A DNA stretch of 40,727 nucleotides from Desulforhopalus vacuolatus. Its GTDB lineage: Bacteria > Desulfobacterota > Desulfobulbia > Desulfobulbales > Desulfocapsaceae. The stretch's first letter is position 1. Every line of letters starts with the position of its first letter. Position numbers and translations under genes: made by a program. This document shows positions 1 to 9,477 of the stretch, piece by piece. Location: contig NZ_JAFFPZ010000024.1 of the NCBI RefSeq assembly GCF_016918505.1, positions 1 through 40,727 of the forward strand, written 5' to 3'. Under the pieces are notes generated by a model that was not told the origin of the DNA, made no database searches, and saw nothing but the letters and a program-made list of their open reading frames with translations.

Positions 1-60
1 ACTATTCAATTATCTTTTTTATTGCTCAGTGTCATTTTATAATGATTCTGATTCAAGTTT

Positions 61-173
61 GTGGCGACCATAGCGAGAAGGATCCACCCGTTCCCTTTCC
101 GAACACGGAAGTTAAGCTTCTCTGCGCCGATGGTACTGCATGGGTGACTATGTGGGAGAGTAGGTCGTCGCCA
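61..173 (+). rRNA. rrf: 5S ribosomal RNA
   Basis: The stretch carries the conserved 5S core: CCGTTCCCTTTCCGAACACG in the loop B/helix III region, GAAGTTAAGC, and the 3' motif GGGAGAGTAGGTCGTCGCCA. The two ends (GTGGCGACCA and GGTCGTCGCCA) pair to form helix I. Length is about 113-116 nt, usual for bacteria. The 23S gene must lie left of the window, so bases 1-60 are the 23S-5S spacer. Confidence 0.95.
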
Positions 174-185
174 TTTTTTACGATA

Positions 186-224
186 GAGTCCCGTAAGGTT
201 TTTCCTTACGGGACTCTTTTTTTT
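186..224 (+). terminator. Rho-independent terminator of the rRNA operon
   Basis: A perfect 13-bp stem (GAGTCCCGTAAGG pairing with CCTTACGGGACTC) closes a T5 loop and is followed by eight T residues. It lies 13 bp after the 5S rRNA, so it should end the rRNA transcript. Confidence 0.93.
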
Positions 225-472
225 GTCCGCTCTACATTGTTCAAAAAAAATGGACAAATTTGCCCTGTTATACCATTTCCTCACTTTCAAAGATTTATAC
301 AATGCTCTATATTAATATTTTTATCGTCTGATCTGGTTACACCTCCGCTGCGAAAGCAGCTTCTTTATTGTTTATTTTCAAAAGATTTTGACAATCAGTT
401 GTTGTGGCTTTTGTTTTTACCTGCCATTATTATGCTTACCCACTGAAAAATTTTGAGATCACTAACTTTTGA
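225..472. other. Intergenic region between rRNA terminator and galU
   Basis: About 250 bp, AT-rich, with no supported gene. It probably holds the promoter of the galU-ugd-gmd-fcl operon, but no convincing -35/-10 pair could be fixed by eye. Confidence 0.4.
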
Positions 473-1348
473 ATGAGCCTGGAAATGAAAATCAAAAAAG
501 CTGTTTTCCCTGTAGCTGGATTAGGAACAAGGTTTTTACCTGCAACCAAGGCAATGCCCAAAGAGATGCTCCCCGTTGTCGACAAGCCTCTTATTCAATA
601 TGCCGTTGAAGAAGCTCTTGCCTCTGGTATTGAACAGATAATATTTGTTACCGGAAGTGGAAAAACTCCTCTTGAGAATCACTTTGATCGTCAGTATGAA
701 CTTGAAGATACGTTACGCAAGAGAGATAAAACAGATCTTCTCAAAACTATTGAGTCGATCGTCCCTAAATCGGGGACAATTATTTATACGAGACAAAGTG
801 AGCCTCTGGGACTTGGCCACGCCATCTGGTGTGCTCGAGACATTGTAGGTGATGAGCCCTTTGCGGTTCTTCTTGCCGATGACCTCATCCAGAGCGAAAC
901 GCCTGTACTGTATCAAATGATAAAAATGTTCGACAGACTCAGAGCATCCATGGTCGCCACGATTGAAGTTCCGAAAGAAGATACCAATAGATACGGGATC
1001 TTATCCGGAGAAGAGGATTATGATGGCATCATTCGTGTCACGAATATGGTTGAAAAGCCTGATCCTGAAAGTGCACCTTCCAATATTGCAGCCATCGGAC
1101 GTTATATTTTTACCCCTCGCATCTTTGACCTTCTCGGGGACCACAAGCGTGGTGCAGGTAATGAGATTCAGGTTACAGACGCCATGGTTGAGCTGCTTAA
1201 AGAACAACCTCTGTTTGGTTTCAAGTTTGAGGGTACACGATTTGACTGTGGTGACAAAGCCGGTTTTCAGATGGCCAATCTTGCATTTGCTCTGGAACGC
1301 CCTGAAATTGGGCCTCAACTGAGAGAATATATTAAAAAAATTCTTTGA
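473..1348 (+). CDS. galU: UTP-glucose-1-phosphate uridylyltransferase
   Basis: Makes UDP-glucose from UTP and glucose-1-phosphate in the cytoplasm, the substrate of the next gene product. The protein (291 aa, near the usual 290-300) begins with the nucleotidyltransferase signature PVAGLGTRFLPATKAMPKEM at residues 14-33, followed by VDKPLIQYAVEEA and ENHFDRQYELE, all typical of GalU. LLADD and VEKP motifs follow. An alternative start is the ATG at 485 (MKIKKAVFPVAG); neither has a strong Shine-Dalgarno, so the first residues are uncertain. It leads a four-gene nucleotide-sugar operon; ugd starts 20 bp after its stop. Confidence 0.93.
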   Translation: MSLEMKIKKAVFPVAGLGTRFLPATKAMPKEMLPVVDKPLIQYAVEEALASGIEQIIFVTGSGKTPLENHFDRQYELEDTLRKRDKTDLLKTIESIVPKSGTIIYTRQSEPLGLGHAIWCARDIVGDEPFAVLLADDLIQSETPVLYQMIKMFDRLRASMVATIEVPKEDTNRYGILSGEEDYDGIIRVTNMVEKPDPESAPSNIAAIGRYIFTPRIFDLLGDHKRGAGNEIQVTDAMVELLKEQPLFGFKFEGTRFDCGDKAGFQMANLAFALERPEIGPQLREYIKKIL

Positions 1349-1368
1349 AACACGTTTAAGGTGTATTT

Positions 1369-2709
1369 ATGAATGTTACTGTATTTGGTGTTGGCTATGT
1401 AGGGCTTGTTCAGGCAGCAGTTCTTGCTGATGTTGGGCATCAGGTTTGTTGTGTTGATATTGACGAAAAAAAGATTGAGAACTTGAGTAGTGGACAAATT
1501 CCGATTTATGAACCGGGACTCTCAGAACTTGTTATTCAAAACTGTGAAAAGAAGAGAATAATTTTTACAACAGATGCACAGAAAGGAGTCGCTTTCGGAG
1601 AATTGCAATTTATTGCTGTTGGCACTCCGCCTGATGAAGATGGCAGTGCAGACCTCAAATATGTCCTCGCAGTGGCGGGTAAAATTGCTTCTTTAATGAC
1701 AACTCCTAAAATCATTATTGACAAGTCTACTGTACCTGTTGGAACAGCTGACAGGGTTGCTGCTCATATAAAAGGTGTCTTAAAAGAACGCCACACCAAT
1801 ATCGATTTTCATGTTGTGTCAAACCCGGAATTTCTCAAGGAAGGATCTGCTCTTGAGGATTGTATGAGGCCGGAACGAATTATTGTAGGAACTTCTAATA
1901 AAAATGTTGAAGCAAAGATGCGTGAGTTGTACGAACCTTTCAGCAGGAATCATGACAAAATTATTGTTATGGATGTTCGAAGTGCAGAATTCACTAAATA
2001 TGCAGCCAACTGCATGCTTGCCACAAAAATTTCTTTTATGAATGAAATGTCCGGGCTGGCTGAGCGTCTCGGAGTTGATATTGAGCAGGTGCGTAAAGGG
2101 ATCGGTTCTGATTCTCGAATTGGCTATCATTTTATATATCCCGGATGTGGTTATGGTGGTTCCTGTTTTCCAAAAGACGTTCAGGCCCTCCAGCGTTCTG
2201 CAGAAGACATTGGCTATGAAACAAGAATTCTGAAGGCCGTTGAAGATGTGAATTATCGTCAGAAAAAGATTTTATTTGATCATGCTTTTAAACATTATAA
2301 TGGTGATCTCAAAGGCAAAAAATTTGCGGTGTGGGGACTTGCTTTCAAACCCAATACTGATGACATGCGTGAGGCATCCAGCCGTGTATTACTTGAATTT
2401 CTCTGGAAAGCCGGAGCAAAGGTTCAGGCCTACGATCCCGAAGCAATGGAAGAAGCCCAGAGAATCTTTGGTTCCCGAGATGATTTAACTCTTATGGGAA
2501 CAAAGGAGGGTGCTCTTCATGGGGCCGATGGCCTTTTCATTGTGACAGAATGGAAATCCTTTCGCGTACCGGATTTTGAACTTCTCGTCAGTGAACTTAA
2601 GGATAAAGTTATCTTTGATGGACGAAATCTGTACGAACCTTCCCGCATAGAAAGCAGGGGCCTTGCCTATTATGGTATTGGTCGTGGTCGCTCATTGATA
2701 GAGGGATAA
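1369..2709 (+). CDS. ugd: UDP-glucose 6-dehydrogenase
   Basis: Oxidises UDP-glucose to UDP-glucuronate with two NAD+, for capsule, exopolysaccharide or LPS sugars. The N-terminal Rossmann motif is GVGYVGL (residues 7-13); the central region has STVPVGTAD and [10 protein letters not shown]; the catalytic cysteine is Cys266 in [10 protein letters not shown]; the C-terminal UDP-binding domain contains [15 protein letters not shown]. Length 446 aa is normal for the bacterial enzyme. It directly follows galU, its substrate supplier. A GDP-mannose dehydrogenase identity is less likely given that neighbour. Confidence 0.93.
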   Translation: MNVTVFGVGYVGLVQAAVLADVGHQVCCVDIDEKKIENLSSGQIPIYEPGLSELVIQNCEKKRIIFTTDAQKGVAFGELQFIAVGTPPDEDGSADLKYVLAVAGKIASLMTTPKIIIDKSTVPVGTADRVAAHIKGVLKERHTNIDFHVVSNPEFLKEGSALEDCMRPERIIVGTSNKNVEAKMRELYEPFSRNHDKIIVMDVRSAEFTKYAANCMLATKISFMNEMSGLAERLGVDIEQVRKGIGSDSRIGYHFIYPGCGYGGSCFPKDVQALQRSAEDIGYETRILKAVEDVNYRQKKILFDHAFKHYNGDLKGKKFAVWGLAFKPNTDDMREASSRVLLEFLWKAGAKVQAYDPEAMEEAQRIFGSRDDLTLMGTKEGALHGADGLFIVTEWKSFRVPDFELLVSELKDKVIFDGRNLYEPSRIESRGLAYYGIGRGRSLIEG

Positions 2710-2713
2710 ATAT

Positions 2714-3838
2714 ATGTTGCGCAAAGCACTTATTACCGGAATTACCGGACAGGATGGTTCCTACCTCGCTGAACTCCTGTTGCAAAAAGGCTACGAGGTA
2801 CATGGTATCAAACGACGTTCTTCATCGTTCAATACCAGTCGTATTGACCATATTTATCAAGACCCGCATGTCTCTAACCGAAATTTTATCCTTCACTACG
2901 GAGATCTGACTGATTCTTCCAGCCTTATCCATATAATAGGAAAGATTCAACCGGATGAGATTTACAATCTCGCAGCTCAATCCCATGTCGCTGTTTCTTT
3001 TGAAGAACCAGAATATACGGCAAATTCTGATGCCCTCGGGACACTGCGTCTGCTTGAAGCAATACGCATTCTGGGCCTGACCCAAAAGACGAAATTTTAT
3101 CAGGCGTCAACCTCTGAACTTTTCGGTAAAGTCCAGGAGGTCCCTCAGAAGGAGACAACGCCTTTCTACCCGCGTTCCCCGTATGCTGTCTCAAAAATGT
3201 ATGCGTACTGGATTGTTGTCAATTATCGCGAAGCATACGGTGTGTATGCCTGTAACGGAATTCTCTTCAACCACGAATCTCCAAGACGTGGAGAGACCTT
3301 TGTTACCCGCAAGATTACCAGAGCTGTTGCACGTATGGTTCTTGGCTTGCAGGACTGCATGTATCTCGGAAATCTTGATGCCCGCCGGGACTGGGGCCAT
3401 GCCCGTGATTATGTGGTCATGCAGTGGTTAATGCTCCAGCAGGAGGCTCCCGAGGATTTTGTCATTGCCACAGGAGAGCAGCACTCTGTACGTGAATTTG
3501 TCAATGCAGCTGCCGCTGAATTTGGTGTGATGCTCAAATGGAAAGGAAAGGGAAAAGAAGAAATTGGAGTTGTTGATACCATTTCCGGTTCGCTTCCTCC
3601 TTCGAGCAATTTAGCTCTGGGGGATGTTATTGTACGTGTTGATCCCCGTTACTTTCGGCCCACTGAGGTTGAAACCTTATTGGGAGATCCTTCCAGGGCA
3701 AGGGAAAAATTACATTGGACGCCTGAAACGTCCTTTTCCCAGCTTGTCGTAGAAATGGTACGTCATGATTATGAAGAAGCCAAACGCGATGACCTGTGCA
3801 GAAGTGAAGGTTATACAATCCTTGATCACAATGAATAG
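2714..3838 (+). CDS. gmd: GDP-mannose 4,6-dehydratase
   Basis: Converts GDP-D-mannose to GDP-4-keto-6-deoxy-D-mannose, the first step to GDP-L-fucose. The extended SDR N-terminus shows [16 protein letters not shown] (residues 9-24), then [15 protein letters not shown], the catalytic STSELFG segment and a [10 protein letters not shown] YxxxK pair, and the family-typical [17 protein letters not shown] and [17 protein letters not shown]. Length 374 aa is standard. A GAGGGA ribosome binding site lies just upstream and the gene starts 4 bp after ugd. Its product feeds the next gene. Confidence 0.96.
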   Translation: MLRKALITGITGQDGSYLAELLLQKGYEVHGIKRRSSSFNTSRIDHIYQDPHVSNRNFILHYGDLTDSSSLIHIIGKIQPDEIYNLAAQSHVAVSFEEPEYTANSDALGTLRLLEAIRILGLTQKTKFYQASTSELFGKVQEVPQKETTPFYPRSPYAVSKMYAYWIVVNYREAYGVYACNGILFNHESPRRGETFVTRKITRAVARMVLGLQDCMYLGNLDARRDWGHARDYVVMQWLMLQQEAPEDFVIATGEQHSVREFVNAAAAEFGVMLKWKGKGKEEIGVVDTISGSLPPSSNLALGDVIVRVDPRYFRPTEVETLLGDPSRAREKLHWTPETSFSQLVVEMVRHDYEEAKRDDLCRSEGYTILDHNE

Positions 3839-3849
3839 GAGTTCTTTTC

Positions 3850-4908
3850 ATGATTGATTCCAATCAAAAAATATACGTAGCCGGTCACCGGGGAATGGTT
3901 GGCGGAGCCATTATTCGACAACTTAAAAAGCGGGGGATACACAAGATTATCACCCGAAGTCACCATGAACTCGACCTTCTTGATCAGCATCAGACTACGT
4001 GCTTTTTCAAGAAGGAACGTCCTGATGTCGTTGTTCTCGCTGCAGCAAGAGTTGGTGGAATCCTTGCCAACAGTACGTACCCCGCCAATTTTATCTATGA
4101 AAATCTGATGATGGAGTGCAACGTCATTCATCAGGCCTGGCAGTGTGGCGTAAAAGAGCTTCTTTTTCTCGGCAGCTCCTGTATCTACCCCAAATTAGCC
4201 TCTCAGCCTCTGCACGAAGAAAGTTTACTCACAGGTCTTCTTGAGTCTACCAATGAGGCCTACGCAATCGCCAAAATCGCCGGTATTAAAGTCTGTGAAT
4301 CATACAATCGGCAGTATGACACGAATTACCGCAGTGTAATGCCCACCAATCTTTTTGGACCGGGGGATAGTTACCATTTGAAGAACAGCCACGTTATCCC
4401 GGCAATGCTTCGTAAATGCCATCTTGCCAAACTGGCATTACAGGGTGACGTTGAAGCCATTTCAGCAGATGAAGAAAGATATGGCGAGATCCCCGAGGAT
4501 ATTGCAGCTTCAATCGGCTACAATTCTGCAGAAAAAAGTCTAAACTCCAATACAGAAATTTTTGTTGAACTCTGGGGTACCGGTTCTCCCAAAAGGGAGT
4601 TTCTTCATGTTGATGATATGGCATCGGCCTGCCTTGATGTTATGGAGCAGGATCCCTCGTTCTTTAAACTCCCCAACCCGTCGTTTGTAAATATTGGTAC
4701 GGGTAAAGACATGACAATTCACGACACGGCCAGGCTCGTAGCGGAAACGGTTGGTTATGAAGGAGAAATTCGTTTCAACTCAAGTTACCCCGATGGCACT
4801 CCACAGAAACTGCTTGATATTTCCCGTCTCAGTCAGATGGGCTGGAAACCCCGGTTTGATTTTTCTTCAGCATTGAAATCTACCTATCATAACTACCTCT
4901 CTCGTTGA
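3850..4908 (+). CDS. fcl: GDP-L-fucose synthase (extended form)
   Basis: Epimerises and reduces the Gmd product to GDP-L-fucose with NADPH. Motifs are AGHRGMVGGA (residues 11-20), AAARVGGILANS, the LGSSCIYPK catalytic serine region near 108-115, and Tyr138/Lys142 in YAIAK. VMPTNLFGPGDSYH and KREFLHVDDMA are classic GDP-fucose synthase blocks. The protein is 352 aa against about 320 in E. coli because of an insertion at roughly residues 199-236, between NSHVIPAMLRKCH and WGTGSPKREF. A TAGGAG ribosome binding site precedes the start. It closes the galU-ugd-gmd-fcl operon. Confidence 0.94.
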   Translation: MIDSNQKIYVAGHRGMVGGAIIRQLKKRGIHKIITRSHHELDLLDQHQTTCFFKKERPDVVVLAAARVGGILANSTYPANFIYENLMMECNVIHQAWQCGVKELLFLGSSCIYPKLASQPLHEESLLTGLLESTNEAYAIAKIAGIKVCESYNRQYDTNYRSVMPTNLFGPGDSYHLKNSHVIPAMLRKCHLAKLALQGDVEAISADEERYGEIPEDIAASIGYNSAEKSLNSNTEIFVELWGTGSPKREFLHVDDMASACLDVMEQDPSFFKLPNPSFVNIGTGKDMTIHDTARLVAETVGYEGEIRFNSSYPDGTPQKLLDISRLSQMGWKPRFDFSSALKSTYHNYLSR

Positions 4909-5000
4909 TTATCCTTTTTTTTTGCAATCTGAGTGAAAAGTTGCTACACTTTTAACGTTTCATGAGGATACCTTGAATGATCTCACAAGGAGATTCCCAC

Positions 5001-5522
5001 ATGGCTGAGAAAGGGCGTATTATTGTTAATACCGGTGACGGTAAAGGAAAAACCACAGCTGCTCTTGGCACCGCATTTCGTGCTCTCGGCTATGGAATGC
5101 AGGTATGTGTAATTCAATTTCTCAAGGGACAGGGAGATTTCGGGGAACGGTTGATGGCCCGAAAGATTGATAACCTTGAATGGCATATTTGCGGCAAAGG
5201 GTTTGTCTTCAAGAAAAAAAATATTGAAGAAGACAGGGAAGTTGCAAGAACTGGTTTTGCACTTGCTGAAGAGAAGGTCAACAGCGACAAATACGATCTC
5301 ATCATTCTTGATGAGTTGACCTATCTGCCTCACTATAATTTCCTCGAAGTAGAAAAAATTGTTGCTCTTCTGCAACACAAACCCGAAAGATTATCAATCA
5401 TCATTACTGGTAGAAATGCTGCTCCCGAGATAACAGATATTGCTGATACCGTCTCTTTTATAAAAGCAGAAAAACACGCTTTCCAATCAGGAATAAAAGC
5501 TCAGAAAGGAATCGAATTCTGA
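5001..5522 (+). CDS. cobO: Corrinoid (cob(I)alamin) adenosyltransferase, CobO/CobA type
   Basis: Transfers the adenosyl group of ATP to cob(I)yrinic acid a,c-diamide or cobinamide. The P-loop NTGDGKGKTTAALG lies near the N-terminus, followed by GMQVCVIQFLKG, the Walker B-like LIILDEL and TGRNAAPEI, all typical of the CobO/BtuR family. Length 173 aa is usual. The start was moved to ATG 5001 because an AAGGAG box at 4987-4992 is correctly spaced for it; a frame-open ATG at 4977 lies upstream of that box. No other cobalamin gene is adjacent, so it may act in salvage. No cobalamin riboswitch fits in the 90 bp before it. Confidence 0.9.
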   Translation: MAEKGRIIVNTGDGKGKTTAALGTAFRALGYGMQVCVIQFLKGQGDFGERLMARKIDNLEWHICGKGFVFKKKNIEEDREVARTGFALAEEKVNSDKYDLIILDELTYLPHYNFLEVEKIVALLQHKPERLSIIITGRNAAPEITDIADTVSFIKAEKHAFQSGIKAQKGIEF

Positions 5523-5581
5523 GGTCTGCAAGACGCTCTTTTACATAAGAAAACACCGAATAATCGCCCCTTTTATTCGTT

Positions 5582-5625
5582 ACAGACATCTTTAAAGAAG
5601 AGGTCTCTCCTTTAAAGATGTCTGT
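5582..5625. repeat. Perfect 16-bp inverted repeat downstream of cobO
   Basis: The arms ACAGACATCTTTAAAG (5582-5597) and CTTTAAAGATGTCTGT (5610-5625) are perfectly complementary around a 12-nt centre that itself contains AGAG/CTCT. No T-run follows on the plus strand, so it is not a classic intrinsic terminator, but it may stabilise or end the cobO transcript. Confidence 0.6.
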
Positions 5626-5637
5626 TGAAAATAAGGG

Positions 5638-5772
5638 TATCTTGAATAATCTTGTATTTCGTTCATATTCGAGGCACAGGAAGAAATTTACCGCAGGTAT
5701 ATGATTGATCTTCCGAGGATAAATTTTTTACTGTAACGAAGAAGATGGGCGAAAGACTGATTATTCAAGGTA
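5638..5772 (-). repeat. Family A intergenic repeat, copy A1
   Basis: A 135-bp copy of a dispersed repeat also found at 10182-10334 and 21356-21590. It runs opposite to the other two. Shared blocks include TTCGTTCATATTCGAGGCAC, AAATTTACCGCAGGTAT and ACTGTAACGAAGAAGATGGG. The ends form a short terminal inverted repeat (TATCTTGAA and TTCAAGGTA). Its centre lacks the ATATCGGAGTC spacer present in the other copies. Confidence 0.85.
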
Positions 5773-5831
5773 GCCATAAGTCCGACCAATAAATGTTGTT
5801 GTTTATCATCTCATTTACCAGGTAGACGCTT

Positions 5832-6401
5832 ATGAAAAATTCCTTGAAAAGGATATCTGGAAGTCTGTTGACTAAAAATGGACTGAGTTTCGTTGAAGTT
5901 ATGGTTGTCGTTGCTCTCTTCCTTGTCTTGACAGTATTTGCTGGCCCGGAGATGACCCGTTTCTCCCATACGCGAAAGGTTAATACTCTTATCCGCAACA
6001 CCGTAACGCTTCTGATGGACGCCCGTCTGGATGCCTTTAAAATTAATTCGAATACTGTCGTTCTTTTTTCCAACAGCGAAGGAAAAGAAGATGGAGATCT
6101 TAATCAGATAACCGTCTTTCAAGACAATGGAAATGGCGGTGGGACAGCAAAAGATGGTGTCCAGCAGCCGAACGAAAAGCAGACAGGTTTTCTCTCAACT
6201 GATGTGTTGCAGGGCTCCTCTTCGACACCCGCCCGCCAGTCTCTCCTCACGTTTACAACCAATTTCCCCGACAACAGGCTGATTTACAGGAATCGACTCG
6301 GAATGTTCGGTGGTACTATTAAGGTTCTGTGGAGCGGGGAAGAAGAGGGGAAGGTTGTAATCAATTCCCTCGGCAGAATACGTGTAGAGAAAAGCAAATA
6401 A
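5832..6401 (+). CDS. Type IV pilin-like / FimT-GspH family pseudopilin
   Basis: A short leader ending KNG is followed by LSFVEVMVVVALFLVLTVF, a prepilin peptidase site (cut after Gly17) with Glu at mature position 5 and a hydrophobic N-terminal helix. The rest (189 aa in all) is a globular C-terminal domain with FRNRLG/INSLGRI-like strands as in FimT/GspH minor pilins. It should be processed by PilD-type peptidase and placed in a type IV pilus or type II secretion pseudopilus. No other pilus gene is adjacent, so it is an orphan here. Start ATG follows a weak GTAGACGCTT leader. Confidence 0.75.
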   Translation: MKNSLKRISGSLLTKNGLSFVEVMVVVALFLVLTVFAGPEMTRFSHTRKVNTLIRNTVTLLMDARLDAFKINSNTVVLFSNSEGKEDGDLNQITVFQDNGNGGGTAKDGVQQPNEKQTGFLSTDVLQGSSSTPARQSLLTFTTNFPDNRLIYRNRLGMFGGTIKVLWSGEEEGKVVINSLGRIRVEKSK

Positions 6402-6452
6402 AAATACAGCTATTTTTCTCTTCGCAAAAAACATCATCTCTTGCCTTTTCCC

Positions 6453-6481
6453 TTGACTTTCCTCATGCAAGATAATAGATA
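6453..6481 (+). promoter_or_regulatory. Candidate sigma-70 promoter for sat
   Basis: TTGACT (6453-6458) and TAGATA (6476-6481) are separated by 17 bp in the 165-bp gap before sat. The -10 box is a weak match, so this is a suggestion only. Confidence 0.35.
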
Positions 6482-6566
6482 TTCTTTTAATGAACGGTCA
6501 TTCAGTTTGCAGAGGCGGTAAAAGGTATCGTAACTGCTAATTTTTAACCTTTATCGAGAGGAAATC

Positions 6567-7844
6567 ATGTCAAAGTTAGTTGCTCCCCATGGCGGAAAAG
6601 GTCTGGTATGTGCATTGCTTGAAGGTTCTGAGCTTGCTGCTGAGAAAACAAAAGCAGCTGGTCTCAAACAAATTGAGATCTCAGATCGGGCCAAAGGCGA
6701 CCTTATCATGCTGGGAATCGGTGGTTTTTCCCCGCTTACAGGATTTATGAAAAAAGCCGACTGGAAAAACGTCTGCGAAAATTTTCAACTTGCTGACGGT
6801 ACATTCTGGCCAGTACCCATTACTCTTGATATCACTACAGGCGATGCCGCTGATGTAAAAGAAGGTCAAGAAGTTGCCCTCGTTAGAAAAGGCGAAGTCT
6901 TTGCTACCATGCTCGTAGAAGAAAAATACGAGATGACCGAGACTGATAAAAAGTGGGAATGCGAGAACGTCTTCATGGGTCACGGAGAAGATTCTGTCGA
7001 TGGTAAATTCTGGGAAGTAGCCCTCGAAGATCATCCAGGTGTCAAGATGGTAATGGCACAGAAAGAATTCAACATTGCCGGTCCTGTTAAAGTTCTCTCT
7101 GAAGGTGAATACCCCAAAGAATACCCGGGAGTATATCTCAAACCTGCTGAAACCCGTAAAATGTTTGATGATCGCGGTTGGGCAAACGTTGCGGCCCTTC
7201 AGCTCAGAAACCCGATGCATCGCTCCCATGAATACCTCGCTAAAATTGCAGTTGAAGTATGCGACGGCGTTCTCATTCACTCCCTCATCGGAAATCTGAA
7301 ACCAGGTGACATTCCTGCTCACGTTCGGGTTGGCGCAATCGACATCCTGATTGACAAATACTTCGTGAAAGAAAATGTTATCAACGCTGGTTATCCTCTT
7401 GATATGCGTTATGCTGGTCCCCGTGAAGGTCTTCTTCATGCAACCTTCCGTCAAAACTATGGCGTAAACAACATGTTGATCGGACGTGACCATGCAGGTG
7501 TTGGTGACTTCTATGGTCTCTTTGAAGCACAGGAAATATTTGACCGCATTCCCTACACCGGAGATGATGCCAAAGATCTGCTGTGTAAACCGATGAAAAT
7601 TGACTGGACTTTCTATTGCACCGAGTGTGACGGTATGGCTTCTCTGCGTACCTGCCCCCATAACAAGGAAAGCCGTGTTATTCTTTCCGGAACCAAACTT
7701 CGGAAAGCTCTTTCCGAAGGTGGACCCATCCCGGATCACTTTGGGCGTGAAGAAGTTCTGGTTTACCTCAAAAAATATTATGCAAGTCTTACTGAAAAAG
7801 TTGAAGTTAAAATGCAGGGAGCTGCATCTGGCGACAGCATGTAA
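6567..7844 (+). CDS. sat: Sulfate adenylyltransferase (ATP sulfurylase)
   Basis: Activates sulfate to APS with ATP, or runs in reverse to make ATP during sulfur oxidation or disproportionation. The 425-aa protein shows the active-site block [12 protein letters not shown] (from Gln212; the canonical QTRNP has Leu here), the [11 protein letters not shown] segment and [14 protein letters not shown] cysteine cluster [13 protein letters not shown] near the C-terminus matches the metal-binding motif of dissimilatory Sat. A clear GAGAGGAAATC ribosome binding site precedes the start. It stands alone between a promoter-like site and a strong terminator; aprAB is not in the window. Confidence 0.96.
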   Translation: MSKLVAPHGGKGLVCALLEGSELAAEKTKAAGLKQIEISDRAKGDLIMLGIGGFSPLTGFMKKADWKNVCENFQLADGTFWPVPITLDITTGDAADVKEGQEVALVRKGEVFATMLVEEKYEMTETDKKWECENVFMGHGEDSVDGKFWEVALEDHPGVKMVMAQKEFNIAGPVKVLSEGEYPKEYPGVYLKPAETRKMFDDRGWANVAALQLRNPMHRSHEYLAKIAVEVCDGVLIHSLIGNLKPGDIPAHVRVGAIDILIDKYFVKENVINAGYPLDMRYAGPREGLLHATFRQNYGVNNMLIGRDHAGVGDFYGLFEAQEIFDRIPYTGDDAKDLLCKPMKIDWTFYCTECDGMASLRTCPHNKESRVILSGTKLRKALSEGGPIPDHFGREEVLVYLKKYYASLTEKVEVKMQGAASGDSM

Positions 7845-7872
7845 GGTTTTCTGATACATACGCTGAAAAAAT

Positions 7873-7918
7873 AACAGTGGCCATCTTCTTTTAAGGAGAT
7901 GGCCACTGTTGTTTTTAA
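7873..7918. terminator. Strong terminator after sat
   Basis: AACAGTGGCCATCT (7873-7886) pairs perfectly with AGATGGCCACTGTT (7897-7910) and the stem can be extended by more pairs with one wobble; GTTTTTA follows. The A-rich left flank means it may also work for the converging xseA transcript. Confidence 0.88.
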
Positions 7919-7964
7919 TAAAAATCTTGCTGTCTTTTACCTCAGAACCACAGTCCGCCAGTTC

Positions 7965-9311
7965 TTATTCAATTTTCTTCACTTCACACTCAAGCCGTCC
8001 CTCGTGTAACAAAACTTCAATCTGCTCACCACATTGAACTGAAGCGCTGTTTCGAACAATCTCTTTTTCACCTTTTTTCGGTATGGTACGTGTGATGGAA
8101 TAACCACGTAAAAGGGTCGCCAGCGGGCTGACTCCATGTAAAAGAGCTGCCGTCCCTGCAATATTTTTTTCCCTGGAAGCAAGTTGTTGGTTCATTGTTG
8201 TGAAAATTTTACCAAGGGCCCAATCAAGATTATTACGTTTTTTCTCAATACGATTGAGAGGGGCACTCAACATGAGGCGATGATAAAGCTCAACATGTCG
8301 GTCTTCTCTTTCACCTATTACAGTGTCAATGGCCTGAGTCAACAGTGCATGGCTCATCTCCAGCCGATGCGAACATTCATCAACAGTATAGGTGAAACGG
8401 TGAAGATCGCGGGTCTGGAGTTTTAAATTTTGCCTTGCGGTGTTCAGTTGTTCGGTGATGCGGTTACAAAGTCTTACTTTGCATGTTCTCAGACGTTCTT
8501 TGTTGTGCCTGCGGTCCGGGGTCAGCAACTCGGCCGCAGCTGTCGGGGTTGAACATCGCCAGTCAGCGCAGAAATCTGCAATGGTAAAATCAATTTCATG
8601 GCCGATACCGGTAACAACAGGCAGCCGCGTATTAAAAATGGCATCCGCTACAACCTCTTCATTAAAGGCCCAGAGATCCTCCAGCGAGCCACCACCCCGG
8701 ATCAGAACAATGATATCATGCCTGTTCAACGTGTTTAAGGTGTTGATTGCAGCGGCGATTTTCCCTGCCGCCTCGTTTCCCTGGACGGGAACTGGCAGAA
8801 GTTCAATATGAGCCGATGTTCCCCGCAAGCGGATCGTTTTCAAAAAATCGATAAAAGCAGCTCCAGCAGGAGAACTTATCACTGCTATTCTTTGTGGTGC
8901 GACTGGTATCTTTAATTTTCGAGCATCATCAAAATATCCTCTGGATAAGAGCTTTTTCTTCAGTTTTTCAAAGTCTTGCTGTAGTTGGCCAGAACCGTTC
9001 ACTTCAATACTGTCAACAATCAGTTGATAGTTCCCTCGTGGTTCGTAGACAGATATCCGACCAAAACAAATCACTTTCTGGCCATCTTCCAGTTGCAGAT
9101 CAACAAAACGTTTCTGGCGTTTGAACAGAACTGCCTGCAGTTGCGCTTCAGAATCCTTCAAAGTGAAGTAAGAGTGACCGGAAAGGGGAGTGCGCAGGTT
9201 GGAAATTTCCCCCGAAATATGAACGAAACGAAATAGACTTTCCAGTATCTCTTTGAGATTACTTGTAAATTGCCCGACGGTCAGGATTGTATCAGATGAA
9301 GTTGAAGACAT
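7965..9311 (-). CDS. xseA: Exodeoxyribonuclease VII large subunit
   Basis: Catalytic subunit of the ATP-independent nuclease that degrades single-stranded DNA to oligonucleotides. An N-terminal OB-fold (VGQFTSNLKEILES, ISGEISNLRTPLSGHSYFTLKD) is followed by the catalytic domain with VISSPAGAAFIDFL, RGGGSLEDLWAFNEE, and GIGHEIDFTIADFCADWRCS. The C-terminal part is a long helical region ending in the family motif GYSITR. Length 448 aa is normal. The small subunit xseB is not adjacent. It converges with sat across the terminator at 7873-7918. Confidence 0.95.
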   Translation of the reverse strand: MSSTSSDTILTVGQFTSNLKEILESLFRFVHISGEISNLRTPLSGHSYFTLKDSEAQLQAVLFKRQKRFVDLQLEDGQKVICFGRISVYEPRGNYQLIVDSIEVNGSGQLQQDFEKLKKKLLSRGYFDDARKLKIPVAPQRIAVISSPAGAAFIDFLKTIRLRGTSAHIELLPVPVQGNEAAGKIAAAINTLNTLNRHDIIVLIRGGGSLEDLWAFNEEVVADAIFNTRLPVVTGIGHEIDFTIADFCADWRCSTPTAAAELLTPDRRHNKERLRTCKVRLCNRITEQLNTARQNLKLQTRDLHRFTYTVDECSHRLEMSHALLTQAIDTVIGEREDRHVELYHRLMLSAPLNRIEKKRNNLDWALGKIFTTMNQQLASREKNIAGTAALLHGVSPLATLLRGYSITRTIPKKGEKEIVRNSASVQCGEQIEVLLHEGRLECEVKKIE

Positions 9312-9477
9312 ATTGTATTACGGGTAAAAGTTGGACACCAGCCGGTTTCCCAATGACAGCAAAAGGGCAATCGTTTATATTGAAAACCCTGTTGAATACG
9401 TACACTGGTGTTAGAAATCTTTTCTGTCTGTAGACAATTATGCTGCAGACCATTCAAAATAAATGGAGAAATATCGC

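Noticed and set aside
225-472. tRNA gene downstream of the 5S rRNA
   Set aside because: No cloverleaf or GGTTCGAATCC-like T arm could be found after the rRNA terminator.
4909-5000. Cobalamin riboswitch before cobO
   Set aside because: Only about 90 bp are available and no B12-box-like sequence is seen.
6681-7859. 392-codon open frame antisense to sat
   Set aside because: It is the mirror of a highly biased real gene; it lacks a ribosome binding site and shows no domain, whereas sat has complete catalytic motifs.
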